DNA of 64,000 nucleotides, taken from the NCBI GenBank assembly GCA_022592435.1, contig JABYQS010000078.1:62001-126000 (forward strand), written 5' to 3'. The stretch is from Cerioporus squamosus. Lineage: Eukaryota > Basidiomycota > Agaricomycetes > Polyporales > Polyporaceae. Below the pieces are notes generated by a model. That model was not told the origin of the DNA. It was given only the letters and a program-made list of their open reading frames with translations, and ran no database searches. Below are positions 49,134 to 60,040 of this stretch, piece by piece. The position numbers were made by a program, and so were the translations under genes. How positions within the stretch are numbered: position 1 is the first letter of the stretch; each line of letters starts with the position of its first letter.

Positions 49134-49877
49134 TCCAGTTATTGACCGGTTCTGACCGGTTACATCGGTTATCACCTACTGGTCCATCAAGTAAGACCGA
49201 TAACTGAACTGTAACTGGACCAATGAATTTCCGGTTAAAGTCCGGTTCTTTTCGGTGCAGTTGCGGTTTAATCACGGTTTTCGACCGGTCCTGTAACTGG
49301 ACCCTCCATCACTAGTGGACCAGTCTATGTGTCGCTCAGTATGCGTCGCATCGATGTCATCATCTAAGTGATAGCTGCTGTCAGCTTGGTGCGGCGCTGC
49401 ATCGTCGATCGTAGTGTTGACGTCTCGGAGAAGCGCGGCCAAGGGGCCGACGACTTGGTGCGGGTTGGCACCGAGGCTCGGCGGCGGCGCAGTGCTTGTA
49501 GACGCGACCATCGAAGCCTTTCGCAGCTGGCGCTGTACCGCGGCTACGTGTCCTTGAGTTTGTTCGTGCCGCTGTGCCTTTCTGTACTCGAACCACGTCG
49601 GAGGCTCGCAGGCGAGACACCTCCACTTCTTCTTCTGTACGCCTGTCCCAGGGAGCCACCCTAACATGCCGTCAGTCCCTGGATGCATCTTCATGACCTC
49701 GCGTAAGTATACGAACATCTTGAGTCGAGTCTGCTCTTCTCTACCGGTCGCTGTACCTTGGATTGTGTCGCCATACTCGCGAAGCTCGAACGGACGACTC
49801 GGACAGAAGTGCGAACTCGAATGGGGGCTCCGCAGGCTGATCATGATAAGAGGCAAGGGCCTCGCGTCCGTGGCCAT

Positions 49878-50340
49878 GTGAGCTAGTAGCGAAAAAGGTA
49901 TGATTACATCGTAGTTGATCGGGACGTTGGGCTGTCGTCCAAATGGCGGGCGCAGTCTGCTACAAGCCCAGTTATAATGAAGTTCAAGCTAAGTTTATTG
50001 ATTGAGCTAAGAGCCGACCGGCGTCTATGTGCCTTCAGCTTCCCAGTAAACGGATCTCTGGCCGTGTACTGATCCCGACCACACTGTGCGCGGGCGCGTG
50101 ATGACTAAGCGTTTCATTCTGCTCGCAGCCATTGCCCGTCCCCACCAGTTCGCCGCGGAGACGTTCTTCCCACGTGGAATATGACGCGCCGTTGGGCCGC
50201 GCCTGCACGGCCGTGGCTACGCTTGTTTCCTCCCGACTACTCGCTTTCTTCCTCTGTCTGACTACGGTAACCCTCACCTCAACGTTCAACGCCGACGCTG
50301 CTGTCTACTTCTGCTTCCCTCCTGTGCTCGAGCTCGCGTG
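49878..50340. other. Intergenic spacer between the pseudogene and the exchanger gene
   Basis: These 463 bp have no gene. They presumably contain the promoter of the plus-strand gene starting at 50341. The last 150 bp are pyrimidine-rich on the coding strand, as is usual upstream of fungal starts. Confidence 0.45.
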
Positions 50341-51915
50341 ATGTCCGCGGCCAATGCTGCGCGTAGCGCCACGCGTTCTTTGCGCATCATCGCGCTCCCG
50401 CTCACCCCGCACTGCAATGTGAACGGCAAGGCTGTCGAGCACCTGACGTATTACCATTTTGTCACCCCGCAAGAGAACAAGAAGTCCTCGAGCTGGGCAA
50501 AGTGGGCCGTAGCGAAGGCGTCGGACGCATGGGCGGGACTTGGGAAGGCTGAGGAAGGGACTTGGAAGGTGAGTACATACTTCTTCCTCTCGTTGTTTGT
50601 CGCGCGTCTGCTCCCCGCGGTCCTACATGCCCATGTCCTGCCTCGAGATGGCCGTCTGGGTAGCACAGCGATGGACTGTGCTGTGCCGGGATGGGCCACG
50701 GAGTTTCAGCAAGACTCGCACGGACCTAGGTCCACATAGGCACCCACGTCGTCAGCACACGCCGGCCGTGTCCTGCGCGAAAGCGCTCCCAAATGAGAGT
50801 TTCGCTTTGGGAAGCCAGCCTAACAGGCACGTCCTTGCTTGTGTTGAGCCCAGTGCACTACGCGGCCGTTGAACTAAGGCGCGTTCATGTTCATGCGAAC
50901 CTCGTCAACTATTTCCACGACGTTCCCAGTACTCGGTCACTTCGTCGTCCGCTGCTTGTCATTGATGCGACTTCCCTCACCCAGCGCAAAACGTTTCTGT
51001 ACGGCGAACGCCTGGTAGACCGACTGGACTTCGAAGAGCTCGCGCTCAAGTCGCTCGACCCCTCACTCGCTCCCAAGCTCTCCGACCTCGTCCCCGGGAC
51101 GCAAGAATCCAAGCCCCGGAGCACGCCAGTGGTGCGTACCTCATCTCGACTTCTCGAATGCCGTGCCAATGTGTTGACGCAGCACCCGATTCCCGTCCGC
51201 TAACCCACTTCGCCTCCCCGTGGTAATCCCAACTTGCGTTCGCAACCGACAGATCCCGATGGTCTACCCGTCTTCGGTCTGCAGCGCGCCCATTCCGCAC
51301 CTACACTCTCTCCTCGAGAAGCGCACTCCCCGACATAAGAAGGGCTTCTGGATGTGGCTCCTGGTCTCGCCGCTGACCGCGCCCTTCATGATCGTCCGTG
51401 CGTTCTCTCTCTGTCTCCGACCTCGGAGCCTGTCCCGCCATACTGACGTGACGCGCGCGCATCATAGCCGTGATCCCGAACCTCCCGTTCTTCTTCTGCG
51501 TGTGGCGTTCATGGTCGCACTATCAGGGTACGTCTCCAGCGACTCGAGTCTCATCCGGAGTACACGACTGACCGCGTCCGTTTATGCAGCGTACAAGGCG
51601 TCGCAATATCTCGACGCGTTCCTGCAGCAAGGCGCCATCGTGCCCGAAGCGAGCCCCCAGCTCGACGTGATCTACGCCAAGTACGCACCGGCGCCGCCAC
51701 GAGAGTCGAAGGACGCGGCGGAGTCGGCATCGGAGAAGTCGTCGCCTGAGTCGGAGGATGCGTCTGCGTCGAGTCCGAGTCTGCTGTTGACGAAGGAGGC
51801 GGTGCCGGAGCTGCAGAAGACTCTCGAGCTCCCGGAGGACTCGACGTTCGCGGCGGACATGTATCGCGCCCTGGAGCAGGCGCGGATACGGTTAGAGGGG
51901 AGCGCGAAGAAGTAG
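50341..51915 (+). CDS. Mitochondrial K+/H+ exchange-related protein (Mit_KHE1 family)
   Basis: Five exons (50341-50568, 50985-51131, 51253-51397, 51468-51527, 51590-51915) give 301 residues with all phases consistent. The N-terminus has RIIALPLTPHCNVNGKAVEH and TYYHFVTPQ. A second block has YGERLVDRLDFEELALKS. A hydrophobic stretch, WMWLLVSPLTAPFMIVPVIP, is followed by NLPFFFCVWRSWSHYQAYKA. The C-terminus is Ser/Glu-rich, ending in a helical tail. These are the hallmarks of the fungal family of S. cerevisiae YDL183c, an inner mitochondrial membrane protein needed for K+/H+ exchange and matrix volume control. Intron 1 is unusually long (416 nt) and could hide a small exon or control element. 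The ATG at 50341 is used because the exon opens in the family-typical way. Confidence 0.85.
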
Positions 51916-52201
51916 ATGCGAGCGTTTCGGTGCGTCGGACTCGCGCTTGGCTGTATGGACATGACGACTGCAATTAGAGGATGCGAGTTCCGCAGTTCAG
52001 CATGGTGTGTATGCAGTTCCCAGTATCTTCCATCCCGCCCTGGCGCAACGTCCCCTCCTCGCCGCTAGTGTTCCCTACGCAGCAGAAGACTAGAGGAAGC
52101 TGGACTTCGAAGATGCTGGTAAGGCCGAGATCGCGATCATTCACATTTCCGCAAGGACCTCGTTGGCCAAGTCCATTTACGTCCAGCTAAGGACACGTCC
52201 A
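51916..52201. other. Convergent intergenic spacer
   Basis: These 286 bp lie between the 3' ends of the plus-strand exchanger gene and the minus-strand HET gene. No terminator-like structure is recognised. Confidence 0.4.
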
Positions 52202-53390
52202 CTATCCACCTTGTCCTCCCCACCGTACCGTCTGTCTCGTCCCTCCACGGGGTATCGACCGCTTCGTCCACGCTGCGGCTGTCTCTTCTCGCTCCTTTAC
52301 AGATTGTCCCTCATCTGGCTTATCCTGCATTAGCTCATCGCCTTTTCCCTTGCAGTCAACCGACGGTGAGCTGGACGCAAGCTGTCCGAAGGAGTCATCG
52401 CGCACCTTCTTCGCCTGAGGCTGCTTCGACACGGCGGAACTGTTCTCTCCGCCAGCACGAAGCTCGCGGTGCTTCCGCGCCTTCGGTTCGAGGACCGTGC
52501 TGGCGAGTCCCGAACGGATACGCAGCAGCCCTCTGGCCGCTTTCGAGCGTCGCGGTCGCCATGAAGCCGGGGTACAAGCGATCCAGGTCACCTTCAGGAC
52601 GACCGTGATGCCTCGCGAGCATGATGTTTGATCTTGGGCCCAACTTCGGCGAACCTGTACTCGAAGTTGAAGTCGTCGTAGAAGTGCCCGCGGCTTATGG
52701 TGCAGCACTCCGACGTGAGAATGGGTAGGCAGTGATGTCGCGGCTCCAGCAGGCAGGCTGTGATTCGCCGGGACGGCGGGACGCGCCTGGGACGTTCTGG
52801 TAGAGGATGCGCACGCACGCGAACCTTGAACATTCGCTGCCACTGCTCCGCCATCGAGGAGCTCCCGAAGGACTTGGACTCAAGGTTTGCGGCGGTAATC
52901 TTGTGCGTACGCTCGAGCACGGTGAGGCGCGGCTATGGTTGCAGCGAAGCGGGCGGAAGTTAATGTCGACTTGCAAAGTGGTACGTACGCGAGGATAGGG
53001 AGTACCCGTCTTCGAGCTGACAGTCCGGGCCGGTGGCACGTCTCCGAGGTAAGCATAACACATGTCCGCGTGCGAGTAGTAGGCAAACATCGAATTGGTC
53101 GCCTCGGAGAGCTCGGAGCTGCTCGTCTTGTCGATGCAGCATGCGTCGTTCCAGATCCACTTGTATCCATGTCGCTCAGCGAGTTCGCAGGATTCGCAGA
53201 CCTTGGTCGAGGAGAGGTCGCGGGGAATGGAGTTTGTCAGAGCAGAATGAACGCTAAGTGCCTGCGTCTCTTGGAACGTCTGCTCTGTCTTGTCCCAGAC
53301 GTGGGAGAGAATCGCGAAACGTGCGAGTTGCGCTGCCTCGACCGATGGGAAGAAGTGTAACTCGGCGCGGTCTGTGCTCAGGAGCCACAT
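52202..53390 (-). CDS. Protein with truncated HET domain and unrelated C-terminus
   Basis: Exon 1 (53390-52989, 134 codons) is the classic start of a heterokaryon-incompatibility (HET) protein: MWLLST, FAILSHVWDKTEQTFQE (residues 25-41), KWIWNDACCIDKTSSSELSE (77-96), SMFAYYSHADMCYAYLGDV (100-118). A 57-nt intron leads in phase to exon 2 (52932 down to a TGA at 52594), which contains TVLERTHKITAANLESKSF and HFYDDFNFEYRFAEVG. The usual next HET block (RGWTLQELLAP) is absent. The domain therefore seems cut after its first third and fused to unknown sequence. A possible further intron just before the TGA would add a charged Ser/Lys-rich tail ending at 52202; I include it in the span but am less sure of it. 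HET proteins trigger cell death on non-self recognition. Whether this shortened form acts is unknown. Confidence 0.6.
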
Positions 53391-54244
53391 GAGCTATTCT
53401 AGGAGGGCAGGAAAGTCTCAATAATCGAACTTCCTCTACGCCGGACGCGTGCAAGCTGGAACGTACCAGGGCAACGATATAAGGCAGTGCACAGTGAGAG
53501 CAGCTAGGTCGGGTTGCGGGAAGATGGGAGCGACTCGGAGCTCAGCATACGAGCTCGAGCTATGTACGAGAACGTCACCTGCCTGTACCCTCGTGGTGCG
53601 CAGACTTGTGGTGTCAAACCTTGTGCATATGCCATACATCGATGTGCCTCCCGGGACAATTACTCGTAGCGACCGTCTTGCACAGGAGAGGAGATCGATG
53701 CCCTCTTCGGGCGCAGCTTCGTCTATCACCGATAGAGCTCTCGTTCCACGATTGTGTGGCTGCCCACACTGCAACTTTGCAGAGAAGAGATGTAGCGCAA
53801 AGCTCGAGTCAACTTTCAACGACCGCTTGTCCGGAAATGTATGACAACTCACCAAGAATGGCACGCGGCGGTCTTCCGTGCTTCAGTTGGTCGCGAACTC
53901 CCAGACGAGGTAGACAGTTCGACTCGGGACCACAGTGGCTCATGCGTTACCGCACAACCTGATTTGCTGCGATGTCAGACGGGGATGATCTGCGCTTAAC
54001 GTCGAGTGTTCGGAATGCAACTGATGATCGGCCAAACGAGGAGGATAAGCAGAAAGAGTCTGGAGATGTCTCATATATAGATAGTGTCAAGAACACAACG
54101 ATATATCTAGTGACGATGGGGTTTCAGTCGATATATACAATTCAGGAAGTCCACCAACGTTCTTGCGACTCACCTCGATATCCGCCGACGCAACAAACAG
54201 TCATCCCGGTAGGCCGCGGCAAGATACGACAGCATTGTACAAGA
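53391..54244. other. Intergenic region, no assigned gene
   Basis: Overlapping open frames of 131-142 codons occur on both strands (53436-53864), without domain or splice evidence. The minus-strand one contains VQAGDVLVHSSSSYAELRV and could be an unrecognised short gene. Confidence 0.35.
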
Positions 54245-56707
54245 TTCAGCTCGCCCTGCTGGATGGCTTGTCGGGATACAGCTGGAAAGAACAATGAGGA
54301 CCAGCGGACACCGCGTTTGCTCTAGACGAACCTTCCCCGGGTTGAACAGATTGAGCGGGTCTATCGTCTTCTTGATCATCCGCATGAGTTCGACGGTGCC
54401 TTCACCCAGTTCCTCATACAAGTACCCCCGCTTCCCGAGGCCGACGCCATGCTCTCCGGTGCCTATCGCGCTAACGTCAGCACATCAGCTACGCGAGAGT
54501 AAGTACACTGGATTGTTACATGTGCCGTCCAGGTATATGGCCCGCTTCACAATTCGCTGCACAGCGTCGTAGGCGAGAGCGGACTCTTCGGCATTTCTAT
54601 AAAGCAGTAATGCGTGGAAGTTCCCTGTGCGTCACGCATGAGCTATGCCAAAACCCTTCGAGTCGCGCGGATCAGAGAGAATCGTACCATCTCCCACATG
54701 TCCGATGACAGTAGACACGATGCCGTGCTCAGCGAGGTCCTTCTTTGTCTCGCGGATTAAGTCGGGGAGTCGCGAGACAGGAACGCTGGTACAGATTCAG
54801 TATGGTCCTCTCCAAATGGAGACCGTACGGTACACGGACACTCACCAAACGTCGGTTCCGACACCCTTCGACCCGGGCAACATTGCCAATCCGGAGTAGA
54901 TTGCGTTCTTCCTGTCTGTCCAGAGGTCCTCCGCCTCTCTCTCGTTCCGCGCGAATATGAAATCGGTCGCGCCGTACTTGGCCGTGATCGTCTTGACGAT
55001 ATCCGCGGTCTCCTGCAATGCACAGGGAGTCGGGCCCTGGAATTTCAAGAAGAGACTGTCTTTCTCGGGCCATTTCCGCGTGGACATGCCGTACATGTTC
55101 GTGCCCTTCATGAACTGGTCGTCTACGAGTTCGACGCACTCTGGGCGCAACGATGTCAGTAAGAGGCAGCCGTGTCGATTAGTACTGGGACACGCACGGA
55201 TCCCGACACCGGAGTTTACGATGTCGATCACGGCTTGCGTAGCTTTGTGCACATCCGGGAACTGCACTACGGCAACGTTCGTCGGCAGGACGGGTGCAAG
55301 GCGGATGGTAACTAGAACCCACATGAGCAACGTTCGACATCTCGCAGTAACATACTCACCCTCTGTGACGATGCCTAGTGTACCTTCCGCGCCGATGAAC
55401 AGCTTTGTGGTGTCAAATCCGGCAGAAGACTTCCTCGCGCGTCTTCGGGTTTTGATGACCTCTCCGGACGGCAGCACGACAGTCTGACAGACCTAATAAG
55501 TAAGCTGACGGGGATGAAGAGGCGAGAATACTTACCGCATTGAGGAACCACTCCGCGCGAGCGGTTCCGTATCTGACCGCGTTCGCTGGGAAGACGTGAG
55601 TTGGGATACGAATCCGGACGAATGATCTCGTGCGACCTACTCCCGGAACAGCCTGTGCTCAGCATGCCACCAAGGGTTGCGCCTGGTCCAGGATCAAGCT
55701 AGACAGTCGTGAGAGTGAGTCTACTTATCAGCAGGCGTTTCGGGGAAACGTGGCTCACCGGGAAGAATAGCGGGATCCCTACGCGACGCTATCAGCCGTC
55801 ATACGATGCATGCCAGTACCCTCCGAACGTACCTCTCTTCCTCAGATGGTCGTTGAGATCCATCCAGTTGACGCCAGGTTGGCAGACGACATCCGAGTCC
55901 GCTTCTGTGCATGCAGGCGGACATCAGCCATGTTCTCTGTGGGACATTTGTACATGACTGACCATGAATCTCAATGATCTTGTCCATCCGCGACATATCG
56001 ATAGATATACCGCCGACGGACGGCTGTAAGAGCGCAGTGTCAAGCAGGACCCGCAGGCAACCCGGAGAGCACGAGACTTACCGGAAGATAGTGCCCTTCG
56101 AGGCTCGTGCCCCCAGAAAAGGGAACTACGGGCATCCGGTACTTCACCGCGACCTTGACGATCTTCACGACGTCTTCGGTCGAGGTTGGATACACGACCA
56201 CTGATGGGAGAGAGTCTGCGGCTCATGGTCAGCTCCCAGCTCAGTCCGACACCATAGAAATCAGATACCAGGATGCATAGCGAAGTTCGCCGTGCCATGT
56301 CGTTCCAGCTCTTCCGCATCCGTGGATACGGCGTCTTCATCGTGCTGGAATGCATCTTGTAGCTCGCGGATAGCCTTGAGGAAGTCATCCGGAGAGCCGT
56401 ACTGTGTGTTGAAGTCCGTACTGATCCTGTCGGTGTCCGTGCGCGATGTTGCGAGGTAGTAGCCCAGGGCGCCGCTGACTACGGAACCCAGAGCGAACGC
56501 GAGTGCAGGATTGAAGCCTCGAGCTCGTGACTCTGAGTCTCGTGCGGCGGTCGTAGAAATGTGTCTTCCGCCATCAGCCCGTGCTGTTGTCGCACTGAAC
56601 GCGCGAGGCTGAAGGATACGAGACGTCCCCAGTGCACTGCGTCGCGCAGTCGTTGCGAGTGCAGCGGTGACGGTACGTCGTGCGCTGAGCCTGAGTGAAA
56701 CGTCCAT
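54245..56707 (-). CDS. DLD1: D-lactate dehydrogenase (cytochrome c), mitochondrial, copy 1
   Basis: A multi-exon gene of about 14 exons with short introns runs from the ATG at 56707 to a TGA at 54245. The Arg/Ser/Ala-rich presequence is followed by one membrane segment (FALGSVVSGALGYYLAT), predicting inner-membrane anchoring facing the intermembrane space. The FAD-binding part has PFSGGTSLEGH, VCQPGVNWMDLN and [16 protein letters not shown]. The FAD-linked C-terminal domain has [30 protein letters not shown] and [13 protein letters not shown], ending LFNPGKLYPDKPSS. It oxidises D-lactate to pyruvate and passes electrons to cytochrome c (EC 1.1.2.4). The last intron, before LYPDKP, and an intron splitting the Cys of GTCTGEHG were confirmed by phase. 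A TATA box (TATAAA) lies at 56746-56751. It is tandem with the second copy, same orientation, 245 bp apart. Confidence 0.92.
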
Positions 56708-56745
56708 AAATCGGATGAGGGGCCGGTCCAAGCTAAACTTGTGTC

Positions 56746-56751
56746 TTTATA
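56746..56751 (-). promoter_or_regulatory. TATA box of D-lactate dehydrogenase copy 1
   Basis: TATAAA on the minus strand lies 39 bp upstream of the ATG at 56707. The next upstream gene ends at 56953. Confidence 0.5.
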
Positions 56752-56952
56752 TGCGATTTGCGTCCGAAGCATGATGTGTCTGTCAAAGGTCATCTCGCTT
56801 CTCGGCGCTCGCGTTGATATCTCACCTGCTGAGGCTGCGCCTCCCACACGGAGCGCTGACACGAGCAATCTCCAAGTCGCCCGCGGTGATCGACGCAGGT
56901 TCAGTAAGCTAGATGTCTTCCATAGATGCAAGCAGACGCGACCAGTACTACG

Positions 56953-59607
56953 TTAGACATGAGGTACAAGGCCTGCTTCCTTCGTAGATTCCGACTTTGG
57001 CTTGTCGGGATACAGCTATCAACATCACGGAACGCGTGAGTACAACCCGGCAGACCATATCAATTCGGAACTGACCTTCCCGGGATTGAAAAGGTTCAAC
57101 GGGTCGATAGCCTTCTTGATCGTCTTCATGAGCTCGACCGTGCCCTCCCCAAGCTCGTCGTACAGGTAGTCGCGCTTGCCCATCCCGACGCCGTGCTCGC
57201 CTGTGCACGTCCCGCCGAGCGCGATCGCGCGGTGGACCATACGCGCGACGGCTGCCTGTGCCTTCTCGAGCTCCTCGTCGTTCGAGAACAGCAGGAGGGC
57301 GTGGAAGTTCCCTGCGGACAGTCAGCATACACTGCACCCCGGCTGGTAGGGTGAACGCACCATCTCCAACATGTCCGACGATCGTGTACACGATGCCGTG
57401 CGCCTCAAGGTCTTCCTTCGTGCCGTAGACGAGTTCCGGCAGGCGGGACGGAGGGACGCTGTGACACATCAGTATACTCGTCGTGCCGCTGCTTGGACAT
57501 GCACGCTCACCAGACGTCCGTGCTCCACCCTCGGGCGCCGGGAATGAGCGCGAGACTCGAATAGAGCGCGTTCTTCCTGTCCGTCCAGAGGTCGGTAGCC
57601 TCCTTTTCGCTCTTCGCGAGCGCGAACCCGGTTCCTCCGTGTTTCTGCGTGATCTTCTTCACGATGTCCGCCGTCTCTTGCAGAGCGCGCGGCGTCGGGC
57701 CCTGGAACTTGAAAAACAGGCTGTCCTTCTCCGGCCACTTGCGGCTCGACATCCCGTAGATGTTCGTCGCCTTCATGAACTGCTCGTCACACAGCTCGAC
57801 ACATTCTGCGGGAGTAACGTCAGTCAAAAACCAAAGGAATGTGGCCGAGGACGTACGGATGCCGACGCCGGAATTGACGATCTCGCTGACAGCCTCGGTC
57901 GCCTTGCGCACGTCGGGGAACTGTACCACGGCGACGTTGGTTGGGAGGAGCGGAGCGAGACGCAGTGTCACTACGAGGGAACAGTCAGCGGACTGTCATG
58001 CGGCACCCCAGGCGAACAAACCTTCCGTGACGATGCCGAGGGTTCCTTCCGCACCAATGAACAGCTTCGTTGTGTCAAAGCCAGCGGACGACTTGCGCGC
58101 TCGTCTGCGGGTCTTGATGACTTCGCCGGATGGCAGCACCACTGTCTGCGCAAGCGTGAGTCAAGAAGGCGACCCCGATGAGCGAGAGGTTTACCGCGTT
58201 CAAGAACCACTCCGCTTTCGCCGTCCCGTACCGCACCGCGTTAGCTTAGCTATGGTCAGCAAGCGGTGATAGTCCAGCTACGTCTCCACGTACTGCCTGA
58301 ACACCCGGTACTAAGCATGCCGCCGATTGTTGCTCCAGGTGCGGGATCAAGCTGTAGTGCACAGAGTGAGTCGTAGAGTTGTATTTGTGTCCGCTTGAAG
58401 CTTACCGGAAAAAAGAGCGGTATTCCTGAAGTATCAGATGCTGTGGTGAGCAGCGGGCATAGCGAACAGCGGGATTGCGCACCTTTCTTTTTGAGAGTCT
58501 CGTTCAGGTCCATCCAACGGATGCCCGGTTGGCAAACGACATCCGAGTCCGCCTCTGCAAAGAGCAGTGTCAATGAGGCTTTCCGACACTATCCCCCGCG
58601 GGATAATCTACCAACCCCAGGGGATAGCTCATGGTACCACGGAGTACAGACTTCGTCTCCAGACCTTACAACGGTCGGACCAGTAGGCGCCAGTGGAGGT
58701 CCGCAAGTATGTCGCTTCGGACATCGCACTCATCGAGCCGGGGTTCGCGCTCATCGTCGCCAACAGTGAGTGCGGCCTCCGGCCTCCGAACTTCCTCTTC
58801 TAAGATGACCGCTGCTACGAGTTCCAAAGCAAGGAGCGAATGCGAGACGCTCAACTCCGAGACACGTGTCGACTCACCATGTATCTCAATGATTGCGTCC
58901 ATCTTCGACATATCCACGCAGATGCCACCCACTGAGGGCTTCGGAGGTACAGGAGTGAGATGCAGAAGTCACAAAGCGAAGGAACGAGACTCACAGCCCG
59001 AAAATGTCCCTCCAAACTTGTCGCCCCAGAATACGGTATGACGGGCATCCTGTACTTGACGGCTGTCTTGACGATCTTCACCACGTCCTCAGTTGACGTC
59101 GGATACACGACCACAGACGGCTTCGAGCCTATGCGGACCCTCAGCTCGTCGCTCCCACCTCACGAACGCCATCCTGATAAGCGAACACGCACCAGGATGA
59201 TAGTCATTTTCCGAGAACCCGTGCTCCTCGAGATCCTCCACGTCCGTGGTGACAGCATCCTCGTCCGGGAACAACTTCCGCAACTCCTCAATAGCAGCCT
59301 TGAAGTCCTCCGGCGAGCCGTACCGGCTGCTGAGCTCGGTGCCTGCGCTGTTGCGCCCCGGCCTAGTTGCGACGTAGTAGCCAACCGCGCCGCTGAGTAG
59401 AGAGCCTGCGGCGAATGCGAGCACGGCATTCGAGCCTTTTGAGCCTTTCGACTGAGCACGAGGAGCGTCGCTTGAGAAGAACGAGCCGGAGCTATTCCAG
59501 CGAGAGCCTAAGCCGAGAGTCGCTGTGTGTCGCAGAGCGGGTGCTGCACGCAGGGTCCGCCTAGCAGAAACGGACAGGACAGTGCGACATGGCGATCCCA
59601 GTTGCAT
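56953..59607 (-). CDS. DLD2: D-lactate dehydrogenase (cytochrome c), mitochondrial, copy 2
   Basis: This is the same family as the neighbour, from the ATG at 59607 to a TAA at 56953. The presequence is [19 protein letters not shown].. with an anchor segment, [20 protein letters not shown]. Landmarks are [32 protein letters not shown] (Ala replaces the first Gly of the GGTSLEGH motif seen in copy 1), [67 protein letters not shown] and [16 protein letters not shown]. One intron (58555-58877) is long, 323 nt. The intron inside GTC|TGEHG of copy 1 is absent here. It is predicted to oxidise D-lactate on the outer face of the inner mitochondrial membrane. The gene symbol is by family only; orthology to one yeast DLD is not implied. 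Confidence 0.92.
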
Positions 59608-60040
59608 GTTCTCAAATGCAGCCCGTGCTCCAGTCGTGCAGGTACTAGAAGGCAAGCGGAGGGTCACGATCTTCCAGACTGTGCAGGCGTTTGGGAGTTA
59701 GTCGGAGTGTCGACTTCGCACGCGGCAGGATCACGGCGAGAACGAAGAAGAGTAGGTTGAGGGGAGTCGAGATGTAGTCATCTTGCAGGCCGGTCGCAGG
59801 CACGTCAACGAGGGAGGCAAGCACGAGTTCACGACGCGATCATGGCGCGTGTACTTATGGTCACATGGGAGCTCAGGCGCACAGGCGGAGGCCCGACGGT
59901 TTTACACTCAGTACTCAGGTCATACGAAACAACCAACTGGACATTGAGCGTTCGGAATAAGTACCAGGCTCGACCATGGGTAGCGTAAACTACTCGCAAG
60001 CTATCGGCATTCTATTAGGATCGACCCGTGGTGAGCACAG
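59608..60040. other. Intergenic spacer
   Basis: These 433 bp lie between the start of dehydrogenase copy 2 and the 3' end of the first F-box gene. They should hold the copy 2 promoter. No clear TATA box is seen. Confidence 0.4.

Larger units (their letters stand above)
48604..49314. mobile_element. hAT-type non-autonomous element (MITE), 711 bp
   Basis: The 16-bp terminal inverted repeats are TAGTGATGGAGGGTCC at 48604-48619 and its exact complement at 49299-49314. The 8-bp target-site duplication GTGGACCA is at 48596-48603 and 49315-49322. TAGTGATG-like ends with an 8-bp duplication are diagnostic of the hAT superfamily. Subterminal regions are full of short CCGGTT/AACCGG and GTCCAGTTA/TAACTGGAC words in both orientations, plausible transposase-binding sites. 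No transposase reading frame exists, so it must be moved in trans. Excision restores the host reading frame (HIDWS-TVSAQ). Confidence 0.92.
46806..49877 (-). pseudogene. Dead paralogue of the transposase-like gene, carrying two insertions and a stop
   Basis: The ATG is at 49877. The N-terminus has a zinc-binding motif, CLAC followed by HEQTQGH (from about 49590), matching the one in the gene at 35223. The exon continues to HIDWS, where an hAT-type element (48604-49314) interrupts it, and resumes exactly with TVSAQLGGTIAPSHTQ. An in-frame TGA lies at 48424-48426. The next parts are WYPWPDKQTCVLDILRHLP, FSDHQMEIILWAMDVLG and CYLNDLAAILAQ, joined by introns. A solo LTR (47170-47891) then splits EMAN from PCIRPHLHFYPEDSG. 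The last recognisable exon holds HYFVYEPAKLVDG and VVPFRWFTR (47160-46806). Everything downstream is missing and replaced by the palindrome block. Order and motifs are those of the same family. Two clean insertions, a stop and 3' loss make it non-functional. Confidence 0.85.

Noticed and set aside
53436..53864. Overlapping 131- and 142-codon frames on opposite strands.
   Set aside because: Neither has a recognisable motif or splice support, and at most one can be real. Not annotated as a gene.
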